A stretch of 64,000 nucleotides of DNA from contig CAIYLG010000046.1 of assembly GCA_903927025.1 (NCBI GenBank), forward strand, positions 1 to 64,000. Direction: 5' to 3'. The notes below the pieces were generated by a model, which had not been told where the DNA came from, did not search any database, and worked only from the letters and a program-made list of their open reading frames with translations. A program made the translations under genes and the position numbers. The DNA is from an uncultured Armatimonadota bacterium (GTDB taxonomy: Bacteria; Armatimonadota; Fimbriimonadia; Fimbriimonadales; Fimbriimonadaceae). Within the stretch, counting starts at the first letter, position 1, and every line of letters starts with the position of its first letter. Of this stretch, positions 16,777-25,627 are shown one piece after another.

Positions 16777-17961
16777 CTAGAACCACCCCATCGGGTTCAC
16801 CGGATGATCGTGAACCCACACTTCCCAATGAAGATGTGGACCCGCTGCCAGGCCGGTCGCCCCAGATGCCGCTATCTGCTGGCCTCTATGTACCCGTTCT
16901 CCCGTGCCAACCATCAACCGCGAGCAGTGCGCATACAGCGTTGAGATCCCACCGCCATGGTCAATCACCACCATGTTGCCAAAGCTGTTGGAGTATTTGG
17001 CGACAATCACGACCCCTTCCGCCCCAGCATGGATGGGCGTGCCACGCGGGACACCAAAGTCAATGCCCTTGTGCATCCGAGTAAAGTGAAGCACCGGGTG
17101 GTAGCGCATACCGAATCCGCTGGTAACTGGGCCGCTGACAGGACGCTGGAAATGGCCGTGAAAGGCGGGCAGCGGCTTTTCGCCCGGCCGCAATCTCCGG
17201 CGGGCAAATGCGGCGATCTCCGCGGTTATGTCGCGCTCATCTGCCTCGAACTGGGACAGCATTTGCTTGATGTGCCCTTCTTTGCTCCGGAGCGACTGCA
17301 GGACCTCGCCCTTCTCATCTCGCTTATCCTGAAGCTGAGACTGCTGATCCGCCTGTTGGCGGACAAGGCTCGCCACCGTAATCACGAGTTGGTCTTGGCG
17401 CTTCTTCCGCTTGGCAACTTGGTCACGAAGGTTTAGATAGTCGGTAAAAAGCTGTCGGTCTCGCTTCGCGATCATTTGGAGGAGAGACCGACGGGAGGCG
17501 ATGTCACCCACAGACTTGGTTCCTACCAGTGCGGAAATGCTGGAAGTGTCGCCCCGTACATACATGTGCCGCAACCGCTTCCGCACCTGCTCCCGAGTCT
17601 CATCCAGCTTCTTCGTGGCCTCACCCAAGTCTCGCTTCAGCCGAGTCTGCTCGGCTCGGCTGTCACGCAAATTGTTTGTGGTGCGGTCTAGTTCATCCTG
17701 AACTTTTCCGAGTTCCGCATCGACGACATAGATGTCCTTTAGCGTTGCGTCCTTTTGCCGCTTGGTGGTTTTGAGCTGTTGGCGAAGCTGAAGCTTTTGG
17801 TTCTTGAGCGCCTGAAGGTCTTTGCGCAGCTGTGTCGGTGTTTTGCCGGAGTGGGAAGTCTTCTTAGGCCGGTGTCTCCGCTGGAGACCAGCCGGTGCGG
17901 CCGATGGCGCCGCCAGCACCAGGGCCAACATCGTCAAAAGGATTAGCCCGTGTAACTTCAT
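16777..17961 (-). CDS. Murein hydrolase activator/endopeptidase, EnvC-like (coiled coil + M23)
   Basis: The 394-aa exported protein has a signal peptide (residues 1-24), a long coiled coil (about 40-245, Lys/Glu/Arg/Gln heptads from TQLRKDLQALKN to QFEADERDI) and a C-terminal M23 domain (about 285-394). In E. coli, EnvC lies under FtsEX control and activates amidases, and its LytM domain has lost zinc ligands. Here the M23 motifs look complete: HKGIDFG (H-x3-D), YAHCSRL and HLHWEVW (H-x-H), so this protein may itself cut peptidoglycan. It overlaps ftsX by 4 nt, which strongly supports a functional FtsEX partner. Confidence 0.93.
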   Translation of the reverse strand: MKLHGLILLTMLALVLAAPSAAPAGLQRRHRPKKTSHSGKTPTQLRKDLQALKNQKLQLRQQLKTTKRQKDATLKDIYVVDAELGKVQDELDRTTNNLRDSRAEQTRLKRDLGEATKKLDETREQVRKRLRHMYVRGDTSSISALVGTKSVGDIASRRSLLQMIAKRDRQLFTDYLNLRDQVAKRKKRQDQLVITVASLVRQQADQQSQLQDKRDEKGEVLQSLRSKEGHIKQMLSQFEADERDITAEIAAFARRRLRPGEKPLPAFHGHFQRPVSGPVTSGFGMRYHPVLHFTRMHKGIDFGVPRGTPIHAGAEGVVIVAKYSNSFGNMVVIDHGGGISTLYAHCSRLMVGTGERVHRGQQIAASGATGLAAGPHLHWEVWVHDHPVNPMGWF

Positions 17962-18833
17962 TGGGCGCCGCTCGTGGAGGATATGGCCAACCAGGAGCAG
18001 AGCAAACCGTACAGGCCGCCCACGCTGCCGAGAATCAAAAGCGCCTGAAGGCCCGGAAACGGGGCAAGGTGGGACTTACTGGACAGCGACAGCAGGAAAT
18101 TCTGAAAGACGTTTTGTGCACCGTGGAGCATTAACGCCGCCACCGCACCCCCTGCAATTCCTTGAACCACTCCTTCAATGAGGAACGGGCACCGAATGGT
18201 AAATCGCGATGCGCCCACAAGCTGCATGATCCTGATCTCGCGTCGCCTCTGGGTGATGGTCAGCTTGATCGCGTTGAAGATGAGAATTCCGGCAGTGAGG
18301 AACAGCAGTCCTGCAATCACCAGCCCCAGCCATCTCATGACCTGGAGTCCGTCATCAATGAGGTGCTGTTCTTCCTTGAGGTAAATCACACCAGGGTCTG
18401 GATCGATCTCCTTCATCTGGCGAACCTGAGAGGCAACTTCATCTCCAACTTTTAGGTTCTTGATGGTGATCTTGAATCCGTCTGGATATGGGTTGTCTAG
18501 ACCGTTGGTCAGGGCTGGGTCCTCTGCTTTCTGCTTTTCCCACGCCTTTTCTCGTGGAATCCAAGCTACTGAAGCGACGCCGGGAAGCTTCCGAATGCGC
18601 CCTGCCGTTTCGCTGATCATTGCCTGATTGGTGCCGGGCACCAAGTAGACGCGCATGTCGAACTTGCCGGGAATGCTTTTCGCATAGTCCACCGCTCGCA
18701 TGTACGAATATCCCAGCGCCCCGAGAAGGAATAGCGAAACCGCGACCGTGCTGATTGCGGCAAATGTCATGAATCCGTTTTTGCGGAGGGCAACCAGTCC
18801 CTCACCAAACACGAAGCTGATTCGATCAAACAT
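17958..18833 (-). CDS. ftsX: Cell division protein FtsX
   Basis: FtsX is the membrane subunit of the FtsEX complex, which couples ATP hydrolysis in the cytoplasm to control of periplasmic murein hydrolases. The 291-aa protein has a cytoplasmic N-terminus, TM1 at about residues 20-45, a large periplasmic loop (about 50-170, including VYLVPGTNQAMI and RKLPGVASVAWIPREKAW), and three C-terminal TM segments with the FtsX-domain RRREIRIMQLVGAS motif between them. Length is normal. It overlaps ftsE by 8 nt and the EnvC-like gene by 4 nt. Confidence 0.96.
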   Translation of the reverse strand: MFDRISFVFGEGLVALRKNGFMTFAAISTVAVSLFLLGALGYSYMRAVDYAKSIPGKFDMRVYLVPGTNQAMISETAGRIRKLPGVASVAWIPREKAWEKQKAEDPALTNGLDNPYPDGFKITIKNLKVGDEVASQVRQMKEIDPDPGVIYLKEEQHLIDDGLQVMRWLGLVIAGLLFLTAGILIFNAIKLTITQRRREIRIMQLVGASRFTIRCPFLIEGVVQGIAGGAVAALMLHGAQNVFQNFLLSLSSKSHLAPFPGLQALLILGSVGGLYGLLCSWLAISSTSGAQ

Positions 18834-19839
18834 CGTGCTTTACCTCGTCTGGTTCGCCTTCTAGCGATCCTGAGGGCTCGGCAATAGGTTCCGTTCCTGA
18901 CTCTGCAACGGAATCCGCGGGCGGCTCCGTCAACGCATCGACCTCATCCGCCTCTGGAAGAATCTCATCGATTGAGATGGGTATTGCGGGCTCTGCAATT
19001 GTATCGAGGGGGACTTCCTCTGCCGCATCAGCCACAGCATCCACCGTCACTTCTGCCTCGGCAGAGACGACCTCCACAGATGGCAGCGGATCGAGGACCT
19101 GATCTGGAACGGATGGGACGGAATAGACAACCGGAGAAACAGTCTCCTTCTTTGCGAGCGTATCGGAGCTGATCCTCCCTTCTTCGAGAGAAACAATCCG
19201 CTTGTCCATGCGATGGATCACCATCACGTCGTGGCTCGCCACAAGGATCGTGGTCCCTTTGAGGTTAAGCGACTTCAGGAGCTCCATGATCTCCCAGGAT
19301 CGGTCTGGGTCCAGGTTGCCAGTCGGCTCATCAGCCACCAGAAGGGGCGGGTTGTTGATCAGCGCACGAGCAATTGCCACGCGCTGCTGCTCTCCGCCAG
19401 ATAGCTGGTGAGGGTAGGCATCGGCCCGGTGACCAATATTTACCTGCTCCAAGATGTCCGGCACCTTTCGACGAACTTCCTGGCGCGTGTGGCCAACAGC
19501 TCGCATTGCATACGCCACGTTTTCCCAAACGCGCTTACGGGGGAGCAAGCCAAAATCCTGCGGGACGATGCCCATCTCTCTGCGAAGGGCAGGTACTTCA
19601 CCCTCTCGCATCTTGCCAATGTCTCGTCCCTGAAGCAACACGCTGCCTTGAGTTGGACGGACTTCTCGGGTGATCAGCTTGATCAGGGTGCTTTTGCCGG
19701 CGCCGGTGGGACCGACAAAAAACACAAAATCGCCCTTGCCGATGCGCAGGGATATGTCGTGTAAGCCGGTAACCCATCCTGGGTATTCGACCTTCACCTC
19801 TTTGAACTCAATGTAGGGGGAAGTGTCGCTCAAGGTCAT
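18826..19839 (-). CDS. ftsE: Cell division ATP-binding protein FtsE with a long acidic C-terminal extension
   Basis: FtsE is the ATPase of the FtsEX complex. Residues 1-220 form a complete ABC domain: Walker A GPTGAGKST, signature LSGGEQQRVAIARAL, Walker B LLVADEPTG and the H-loop in LVASHDVMVI. Typical FtsE proteins end at about 220-230 residues. This one continues to 337 with about 110 residues rich in Glu, Asp, Ala, Pro, Val and Ser and almost no Lys or Arg, predicted disordered. The extension is in frame, has no internal stop, and the ftsX start overlaps its end, so it is not an annotation artefact. It may bind a cytoplasmic division protein, but that is speculation. Confidence 0.95.
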   Translation of the reverse strand: MTLSDTSPYIEFKEVKVEYPGWVTGLHDISLRIGKGDFVFFVGPTGAGKSTLIKLITREVRPTQGSVLLQGRDIGKMREGEVPALRREMGIVPQDFGLLPRKRVWENVAYAMRAVGHTRQEVRRKVPDILEQVNIGHRADAYPHQLSGGEQQRVAIARALINNPPLLVADEPTGNLDPDRSWEIMELLKSLNLKGTTILVASHDVMVIHRMDKRIVSLEEGRISSDTLAKKETVSPVVYSVPSVPDQVLDPLPSVEVVSAEAEVTVDAVADAAEEVPLDTIAEPAIPISIDEILPEADEVDALTEPPADSVAESGTEPIAEPSGSLEGEPDEVKHDV

Positions 19840-19963
19840 CGTGACTCTCAGCTAGGTCAGCCTACCCCTTTCGCAAAGTTTTGGGAACCCTGGGTTTTGA
19901 ACGGCCAATTCATCGACTTGAGCAGATTGAGGATAATAGAGGGGCTACTCCCTCCTATCTGCC

Positions 19964-20389
19964 ATGGTTCCCGAGTCCAAACCTATCACCCTAAATCGCT
20001 TTCAACGGACTCGCGAAGACCACAGCCGCGAGATGGCGGAGGATTACGTCGAGTTGATCGATTCTCTGATCAAGGAAGTAGGGGAAGCTCGGGCAGTGGA
20101 CCTTGCCGACAACTTAGGCATCAGCCACGTGACGGTTTCAAAAACCATCCAACGCCTCCAGCGAGACGGGTACGTGAAATCCCAGCCCTACCGAAGCATC
20201 TTCCTCACGGATAAGGGCATGGAACTCGCCCAAGCCGCCCGAGAGAGGCATGTGCTTGTCCACGATTTTCTCATCGCCCTTGGTGTCGATGAAGAGCACG
20301 CAGAAGCAGATGCCGAAGGAATCGAGCATCACGTGAGTTCCCAGACTCTTGCCGCCATGCAGCGATATCTCGCCGCAAAGCGATCCTAG
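19964..20389 (+). CDS. mntR: Manganese transport regulator MntR (DtxR family)
   Basis: MntR is a Mn(II)-responsive repressor. The 141-aa protein has an N-terminal winged helix (about residues 24-85; AVDLADNLGISHVTVSKTIQRLQRDGYV is the HTH region) and the dimerisation domain to the end. Metal ligands of the family are in place: D and E in MAEDYVELID, H in ERHVLVHDFL, and E, E, H in AEADAEGIEHH. It resembles Gram-negative MntR, with a short N-terminal extension, more than Bacillus MntR. A GATAAT at 19932-19937 precedes the start by 26 nt, with an imperfect palindrome just after it; there is no Shine-Dalgarno before ATG 19964. No Mn transporter gene is in the window. Confidence 0.95.
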   Translation: MVPESKPITLNRFQRTREDHSREMAEDYVELIDSLIKEVGEARAVDLADNLGISHVTVSKTIQRLQRDGYVKSQPYRSIFLTDKGMELAQAARERHVLVHDFLIALGVDEEHAEADAEGIEHHVSSQTLAAMQRYLAAKRS

Positions 20390-20394
20390 AAACG

Positions 20395-20434
20395 AAAGAA
20401 GGGTTGCCCCGATAAATCAGGGCAACCCTTCTTT
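20395..20434. terminator. Bidirectional intrinsic terminator between mntR and rnj
   Basis: A perfect 15-bp stem (AAAGAAGGGTTGCCC at 20395-20409, complement at 20420-20434) with a 10-nt loop lies between the convergent mntR and rnj genes. The stem base is A/T-rich on both sides, giving a T-tract in either direction. Confidence 0.95.
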
Positions 20435-20438
20435 CTGC

Positions 20439-22094
20439 TTAGACTTCGACGACGATCGGCAGAACGAGCGGTCTTAGCCCGGTTCGCTTTTGGATGAACC
20501 GCTTGACCACGTCTCCTGCGTCGTGCTTGACTCGCGCTGTGTCCTTAAGTTCGTCCTTGCTCAGGGCTGAGAGGGCGTCGAACAGGACATCGTAGGCTGC
20601 ATCCAGAATTCCATCGGGACCGGCAAACGCTCTTGCCTGCATCACTGGGTCGCCTGCCATCTCGCCAGCGGTGGTGTCCACCGGAACGGTGATGACCACG
20701 ATGCCGTCGTTGGCCACGTTGAATCGGTCTCGGAGGACTTCATCTGGGACGCCCGCCATGCTGCCGCTGTTGTCCACAAGGACACGACCGCAAGGAACTG
20801 CTTCTCCAGCGAAGCAGCTCGTCTCGTCGAGACAAAGCGGAATTCCGTCCTTCATCGTAAAGGTGCGGTGCTCCGGATAGCCCATCTCCACTGCGATCTT
20901 GTTGTAAAGATACTGGTGCCGAGGCTCTCCGTGAACGGGCGCGATGTAAAACGGCCGCGTCAGGTTGATCATCATCTTCAGTTCTTCCTGATAGGCGTGA
21001 CCACTTACGTGAATCGGTGTTGGGCTTTCGTAGACCACTTTGCATCCCTGGTTGAAAAGGCGATTGATGGTGCGCCAAATCGCGCCTTCGTTGCCCGGAA
21101 TGGGTCGCGCTGAATAAATCAGCGTGTCTCCCTGCTTGATCTGAAGTCTGCCGTACTCACCTTTGGACATCTGTACCAGGGCGGACATCGGCTCTCCCTG
21201 ACTTCCCGTGGTCAGAATCGCAATCTGATTGTCCGGGTACATCTTCATTTCATCCAGTCGGATGCGTACACCCTTTGGAATCTTGACGTAGCCCATTCGC
21301 TCGCAGGTGTCGAGGTTCTGCTCCATGCGTCGCCCAACGACTGCGACCTTTCGGCCCAACTCCGCGGCAACTTCGTAAACCTGCTGCATTCGGTGAATGT
21401 TGCTGGCAAACGTTGTTAGAAGCACTCGGCCCTGGGCCTCGTTGAAAACTTTCTTAAGACCCTGAGTGACGACGCGCTCACTTGGTCCCCAGCCTGGACG
21501 CTCGACGTTCGTCGAGTCGCTGAGCAGCATTAGAACGCCCTCTTGGCCCATTTCGCCAAGGCGCGTGATGTTGGCCAGCTTGCCGTCCACAGGCGTAAAG
21601 TCGAACTTGAAGTCACCGGTGAAGAAGATAATTCCGTGCGAGGTGCGAACCGCCATTGAGCAGTTCTCAGGAATCGAGTGGGTTACTCGAACCGGTTCGA
21701 CTTCCATCGAACCCGCTTTAATCTTATCGCCCGGCTTAAAGATGCGAATGTCCAGCTTCTTCTGAGGCAGCTTTTCTTCAAGCTTGCTCTTGATGAGCGC
21801 TTGAGTGAATTCGGTGCAGTAGATCGGAACATCGATCTGATTCAGAAGATAAGGAAGGCCACCGACGTGGTCCTCGTGTGCATGTGTAAGAAAAACGCCG
21901 CGAATCTTTGCCTTGTTCTGAACGAGGTATGTGAAGTCCGGCACGACGATGTCGATACCGAGCATTTCTTCGTTTGGAAAGCTGAGACCGCAGTCGATTA
22001 CGACAATATCGTCATTCTCCAGAACGACGCTACAGTTTTTGCCGATTTCACCGACGCCGCCTAGAGCTATGACTTGTACCAATCCCATTAGCAC
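20439..22094 (-). CDS. rnj: Ribonuclease J
   Basis: RNase J is a metallo-beta-lactamase/beta-CASP nuclease with 5'-to-3' exonuclease and endonuclease activity in mRNA decay and rRNA processing. The 551-aa protein starts with VQVIALGGVGEIGKN and shows the zinc motif LTHAHEDHVGG (residues about 73-83), then the beta-CASP region with LLTTFASNIHRMQQ, a second His in SGHAYQEELKMM, and PVHGEPRHQYLYN. Start alternatives are GTG 22094 and ATG 22088. AGG lies 7 nt before the GTG, and TACCCT lies 7 nt before the ATG, so either SD-led or leaderless initiation is possible. It is divergent from the HAD hydrolase. Confidence 0.97.
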   Translation of the reverse strand: MLMGLVQVIALGGVGEIGKNCSVVLENDDIVVIDCGLSFPNEEMLGIDIVVPDFTYLVQNKAKIRGVFLTHAHEDHVGGLPYLLNQIDVPIYCTEFTQALIKSKLEEKLPQKKLDIRIFKPGDKIKAGSMEVEPVRVTHSIPENCSMAVRTSHGIIFFTGDFKFDFTPVDGKLANITRLGEMGQEGVLMLLSDSTNVERPGWGPSERVVTQGLKKVFNEAQGRVLLTTFASNIHRMQQVYEVAAELGRKVAVVGRRMEQNLDTCERMGYVKIPKGVRIRLDEMKMYPDNQIAILTTGSQGEPMSALVQMSKGEYGRLQIKQGDTLIYSARPIPGNEGAIWRTINRLFNQGCKVVYESPTPIHVSGHAYQEELKMMINLTRPFYIAPVHGEPRHQYLYNKIAVEMGYPEHRTFTMKDGIPLCLDETSCFAGEAVPCGRVLVDNSGSMAGVPDEVLRDRFNVANDGIVVITVPVDTTAGEMAGDPVMQARAFAGPDGILDAAYDVLFDALSALSKDELKDTARVKHDAGDVVKRFIQKRTGLRPLVLPIVVEV

Positions 22095-22179
22095 AAGGGT
22101 ACCTGCTTAGCCAATACCTACCCCCGATAAAGTTCACAGGGATCACCCACGAGATGCTCCAACCTGATATTCTTGGGCA

Positions 22180-22851
22180 GTGCCGCTGGACGCATTGATC
22201 TTTGATTTTGACGGTCTCATCGTTGATACCGAAACTCCGGAAGTGCTCGTGTGGCGCGAGCTCTACCGTGAGCACGGTCAGGTTTTTACGGACGAGCAGT
22301 GGATCGAAGCGATCGGCCGCGGCGCTGAGGAGATCAAGGAAACCCCTCTTGAAATCCTAGATCGTCTTTGTGGAAACACTCTTGACCTTGAAGAAGTTGA
22401 CGCGAGACGAAAGCGGCGACTGATGAACATGATTTATGCAGAACCGCCCAGGCGAGGCGTTTTGTCACTGTTGAAAGAGGCTAAAGCACTTGGCCTTCGT
22501 CTCGGCGTTGCTTCAAGCTCCAAACATTGGTGGGTGGACGGGCATCTTCAGCGGCTTGGATTGTCTCAATACTTCCACCAAGTCGTGTGCGCAGACGACG
22601 TGCTTCGCGCCAAACCTCATCCGGACCTATACCTAAAGGCTTGCAGCCTGCTGAAGGTAGGAACCGATGAAGTGATTGCACTTGAGGACTCGCCGAACGG
22701 CATCGCCGCCGCCAAAGCCGCCGGAGTCTTCGTCATCGCCGTGCCGAATGCCCAAACCGCCTCCCTCGACCTCAGCGGGGCAAACGAGCGGTTTGAATCG
22801 CTTGACGGCATCGGCGTTGCTCGGCTTGCCGAGTATCTACAGTATTTCTAA
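22180..22851 (+). CDS. HAD-superfamily IA hydrolase (beta-phosphoglucomutase/phosphatase-like)
   Basis: The 223-aa protein has all four HAD motifs: nucleophile DFDGLIVD near residue 9, Ser/Thr in GVASSSKHW, Lys in RAKPHPDLY, and the acidic pair in ALEDSPNG. A helical C1 cap lies between motifs I and II (about 18-85). It likely dephosphorylates or isomerises a sugar phosphate; members of this subgroup are broad and the substrate is not readable. The start is GTG 22180, with TATTCT 6 nt upstream and no Shine-Dalgarno, a good leaderless candidate. Confidence 0.93.
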   Translation: MPLDALIFDFDGLIVDTETPEVLVWRELYREHGQVFTDEQWIEAIGRGAEEIKETPLEILDRLCGNTLDLEEVDARRKRRLMNMIYAEPPRRGVLSLLKEAKALGLRLGVASSSKHWWVDGHLQRLGLSQYFHQVVCADDVLRAKPHPDLYLKACSLLKVGTDEVIALEDSPNGIAAAKAAGVFVIAVPNAQTASLDLSGANERFESLDGIGVARLAEYLQYF

Positions 22852-22877
22852 ACACACTCAAAACAGCGAGGTTTTCC

Positions 22878-23882
22878 TTGAGCATCCGCCCAGCATCTAT
22901 TCTTGCCGTCTTGTGCGCAGCCGCCTTTGGAGCTGCGCTTTCCCACGTGCATTCGCTACAGAAGGCTCCCAACCCTGATTCCCAGTACCGCATCGGGCCA
23001 GATTCGTTCACCCACGAAGGCGTTCCAAAGGGCGAAATTCGGGGCCCGTTTGTCATTAAGAGCGACGTTTACCCGGGGACACAGCACACCTATTGGGTGT
23101 ACGTGCCAGCTCAGTACGATCCCAAGGTTCCAGCCGCGCTCATGGTCTATCAGGATGGCCAGGCGTTTAAGGATGAGAACGGCGAGATGCGCGCACAGAA
23201 CGTGATGGACAACCTCATCTATCGTCGAGAAATCCCGGTGATGCTGGGTGTATTCATCAACCCGGGCCGGACGCCAGAGCAGACGGAACCCTCCCCGAAA
23301 GTGGGTTGGGGAGACGGCTTCACAAACCGTGGCGTGGAATACAACACTCCGAATGACAAGTACGCCAAGGTGATTACCGAAGAGCTGATGCCGGCGCTTG
23401 AGAAGGATTACAACATCTCCAAAGACCCCGAGATGCGCGGTATCGGCGGATCAAGCTCGGGCGCAATTGCCGCATTCATGGTCGCCTGGGAACGTTCGAA
23501 TGAGTTCAGAAAGGTCCTCAGCAACGTTGGGAGCTTCACTAACATCCATGGTGGGGATGTGTACACGGAGCGAGTTCTCAAGTCCAAGCGAAAGCCGATC
23601 CACGTCTTCCTCTGTGATGGGCGAAACGACAATCGTGGAGTCCGAAATGGTGTCTACGACGCACGCTGGGACTGGTTCCTGCAGAACGTCCGCCTTAAGG
23701 ACGCGCTCGTGAAGAAGGGATACGACGTCAATTGGACGTTTGGCATGAACAACCATGGCCAGAGATTCGGCGGCCAAGTCCTGCCGGACATGATGCGCTG
23801 GCTCTGGAAGGATGGACCTGTATCCACTGACCCGAACGACGCGGTTGAGCGAGGATTCAGACAACCCGGGGCGGGCAAATAA
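22878..23882 (+). CDS. Secreted alpha/beta-hydrolase esterase (esterase D/enterochelin esterase-like)
   Basis: The 334-aa protein has an N-terminal signal or anchor ([17 protein letters not shown]), then the esterase_D core: [20 protein letters not shown], nucleophile elbow [13 protein letters not shown] (G-x-S-x-G near residue 196), and a C-terminal His in [12 protein letters not shown]. Family members cleave siderophore, feruloyl or acetyl-carbohydrate esters. The start is TTG 22878, with GAGG 6 nt upstream. It follows the HAD gene by 26 bp in the same direction and may be cotranscribed with it. Confidence 0.92.
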   Translation: MSIRPASILAVLCAAAFGAALSHVHSLQKAPNPDSQYRIGPDSFTHEGVPKGEIRGPFVIKSDVYPGTQHTYWVYVPAQYDPKVPAALMVYQDGQAFKDENGEMRAQNVMDNLIYRREIPVMLGVFINPGRTPEQTEPSPKVGWGDGFTNRGVEYNTPNDKYAKVITEELMPALEKDYNISKDPEMRGIGGSSSGAIAAFMVAWERSNEFRKVLSNVGSFTNIHGGDVYTERVLKSKRKPIHVFLCDGRNDNRGVRNGVYDARWDWFLQNVRLKDALVKKGYDVNWTFGMNNHGQRFGGQVLPDMMRWLWKDGPVSTDPNDAVERGFRQPGAGK

Positions 23883-23922
23883 GTCCAATTTGCATTATTT
23901 CTTCGAGGGTTAAATCAGTTGA

Positions 23923-24300
23923 CTACGAAACCGTTTTCAGCCAATTTAGCCCGGTCAGTCTCGAATCCACTGTCGCCAAAGGAACTCCGGCTCTATAGGC
24001 CGTGGCGGCAATGAATCGATCTGCCGGGTCATCATGTTCGAACGGCAGAGTGCGCGACAAAATCGCAATCTCTTGATCCACGGGAATCACCCTCATTGGA
24101 GCGGTTTTGAGCCAGGCACCAACAGTCTCCGCGGGCGAGGAGCCACTTGTGAGTCGCCCCCGTTCAATGAGCATATGAAGCTCCCAGACAGAGACCGCTG
24201 AGAGTAACGTCTCTCGTCCAATCTGCCGGGCCACGGTGTCGCTCAACCTGCTATCACCAGTGTGGAACCATGCCCACATGTGGGTGTCTAGGATGATCAC
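23923..24300 (-). CDS. VapC-type PIN-domain toxin
   Basis: PIN toxins are Mg-dependent RNases that cut tRNA or rRNA and are held in check by the adjacent antitoxin. The 125-aa protein has the acidic residues of the site: D in ILDTHMWAW, E in SVWELHML, and the pair in DPADRFIAATA, followed by a late acidic strand ATVDSRL. I chose the GTG start at 24300, whose GTGA overlaps the antitoxin stop by 4 nt and gives the usual IILDTH opening. An ATG at 24315 would add five residues and overlap more. Confidence 0.9.
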   Translation of the reverse strand: MIILDTHMWAWFHTGDSRLSDTVARQIGRETLLSAVSVWELHMLIERGRLTSGSSPAETVGAWLKTAPMRVIPVDQEIAILSRTLPFEHDDPADRFIAATAYRAGVPLATVDSRLTGLNWLKTVS

Positions 24301-24533
24301 TTCATCGCATCCCACTCAATGCCCAGATTGGAACCGTCTACGAGGATATCCCCGACAATCTTGACGCTGTCACGAAACATCCCCGGACGGTAAGTTGCAG
24401 TTGACGGAGCAGGAGTTACTGTCGCAAGCGGCTTTCCTCGCTTAATCACTTCTATAGGCTCACCCGTTCGTCTGGCCTCCTCAAGAAGCTGCAGACAGTG
24501 GCTCTTGAATTCAGTGACGTTCACTTGCTTCAT
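24297..24533 (-). CDS. Phd/YefM-type antitoxin partner of the PIN toxin
   Basis: The 78-aa protein begins MKQVNVTEFKSHCLQLLEEARRTGE and continues with PIEVIKRGKPLATV, the Phd/YefM N-terminal DNA-binding fold (residues 1-50). The C-terminal part (about 50-78) would wrap and neutralise the toxin. Translation is coupled to the toxin by a 4-nt overlap. A TAGAAT box ends 8 nt before the ATG inside a direct repeat, suggesting a leaderless, autoregulated operon. Confidence 0.9.
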   Translation of the reverse strand: MKQVNVTEFKSHCLQLLEEARRTGEPIEVIKRGKPLATVTPAPSTATYRPGMFRDSVKIVGDILVDGSNLGIEWDAMK

Positions 24534-24558
24534 ACATGACCATTCTACATGACCATTC
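24533..24558 (-). promoter_or_regulatory. 13-bp direct repeat, probable operator/promoter of the toxin-antitoxin pair
   Basis: TACATGACCATTC occurs twice in tandem without spacing (24533-24545 and 24546-24558), touching the antitoxin start codon. Each copy contributes a minus-strand TAGAAT, the nearer one ending 8 nt before the ATG. Type II antitoxins usually bind repeats at this place, so this is the likely operator. Confidence 0.65.
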
Positions 24559-24584
24559 TAAACAAAGAGAATGGATTGCCCCGT

Positions 24585-25559
24585 TCACCGCGTTGCGTAA
24601 ATAATCGTCGCTCGGTCCGTGAGCCGTTTCTTCCTTCGTACCGTGAATCCGCCCTTCAGCAAGGTCTGAACTGCCTGTTCTGGCTCAAAGCCGGGCTCGA
24701 TATGCGCTTCCAGGATTAGCACGGAGATGTGATGTAGCTTATCGGTTTCAAGGAGCCTCTGCAATGCCGCGTACTCCGCCCCTTCGCAGTCCATCTTGAC
24801 GAGCAGCGGCCGGCCGGCGGCGGAATTCACGACTTCGTCGATGACCTCGGAGGCATCTCGAACGACGACGTCAAGCTTTTGAACGGCACCCTTTTCCTCC
24901 CAGGAGCTGTTGCCAAACAGGCTGTTGCTTCCGCGACTTACCGGGCTGAAGTCGATGGAGAGATTCTCGTTTTTGCCACCGATTCCTTCCGCGACGAGTC
25001 GGATCTTGGATTCCATTCCGCTGAGCGCGATATTCCGTTGGGCAGACTCAGCAGTAGGCGGACAAAGTTCGTAAGCTGCCACATCCCAACCCTTTAGCGC
25101 GGCAAAGTAGACCGCGGCAAATCCAACATTCGCGCCTATATCCCAGACGAAAAAAGGAGTCTTGCTCTCGACGCCATAGCATTCGTCATAGAAAATTTCC
25201 ATCAGGAACGCCATCTCAATCGGCGTCTCTGGGGCGAGCCGTGCGGCACCAATCCGAATCTCGATATCGCCGGTCTGCATGAGATGGAGCGTCGCTCCAC
25301 AGTCGCGAACGAGAAGGGCCACCCATTGAATGGAGGCCAGCCAGTGGGCATGCCGCACTGGGTCAAACCGGATGCCGAAGCCGACGAGATGCTCCATAGG
25401 AGCATCTCCCTCATAGTGCCAGCCTAAACTTTGAACTGCAGCCTCAGGCGAGTGCGCCTGCACGAACTCCTTCCTGAGTTCACCCAAGAGGCGATCCTTA
25501 TTCAGGTCAAGTTCACTTCGAAGCAGCAGTCGGATTCGATTCGCGATGACATTGAGCAT
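24585..25559 (-). CDS. FkbM-family methyltransferase
   Basis: The 324-aa protein has the FkbM (Methyltransf_21) core from about residue 135 to the end: FFVWDIGANVGFAAVYFAAL binds SAM, then AYELCPPTAESAQRNI, and the acidic motif LLVKMDCEGAEYAALQRL, followed by SVLILEAH. The first 130 residues are helical and not recognised. FkbM enzymes O-methylate sugars or other small molecules, often in glycan pathways. GATACT lies 8 nt before the ATG, with no Shine-Dalgarno, so it may be leaderless. It lies 68 bp downstream of deoB on the same strand. Confidence 0.92.
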   Translation of the reverse strand: MLNVIANRIRLLLRSELDLNKDRLLGELRKEFVQAHSPEAAVQSLGWHYEGDAPMEHLVGFGIRFDPVRHAHWLASIQWVALLVRDCGATLHLMQTGDIEIRIGAARLAPETPIEMAFLMEIFYDECYGVESKTPFFVWDIGANVGFAAVYFAALKGWDVAAYELCPPTAESAQRNIALSGMESKIRLVAEGIGGKNENLSIDFSPVSRGSNSLFGNSSWEEKGAVQKLDVVVRDASEVIDEVVNSAAGRPLLVKMDCEGAEYAALQRLLETDKLHHISVLILEAHIEPGFEPEQAVQTLLKGGFTVRRKKRLTDRATIIYATR

Positions 25560-25627
25560 CCGATTTCAGTATCTGCTGATGAGCCCGGTTCTGGGATTTG
25601 GATTCTACAAGCTTTAACAAAACCTAG

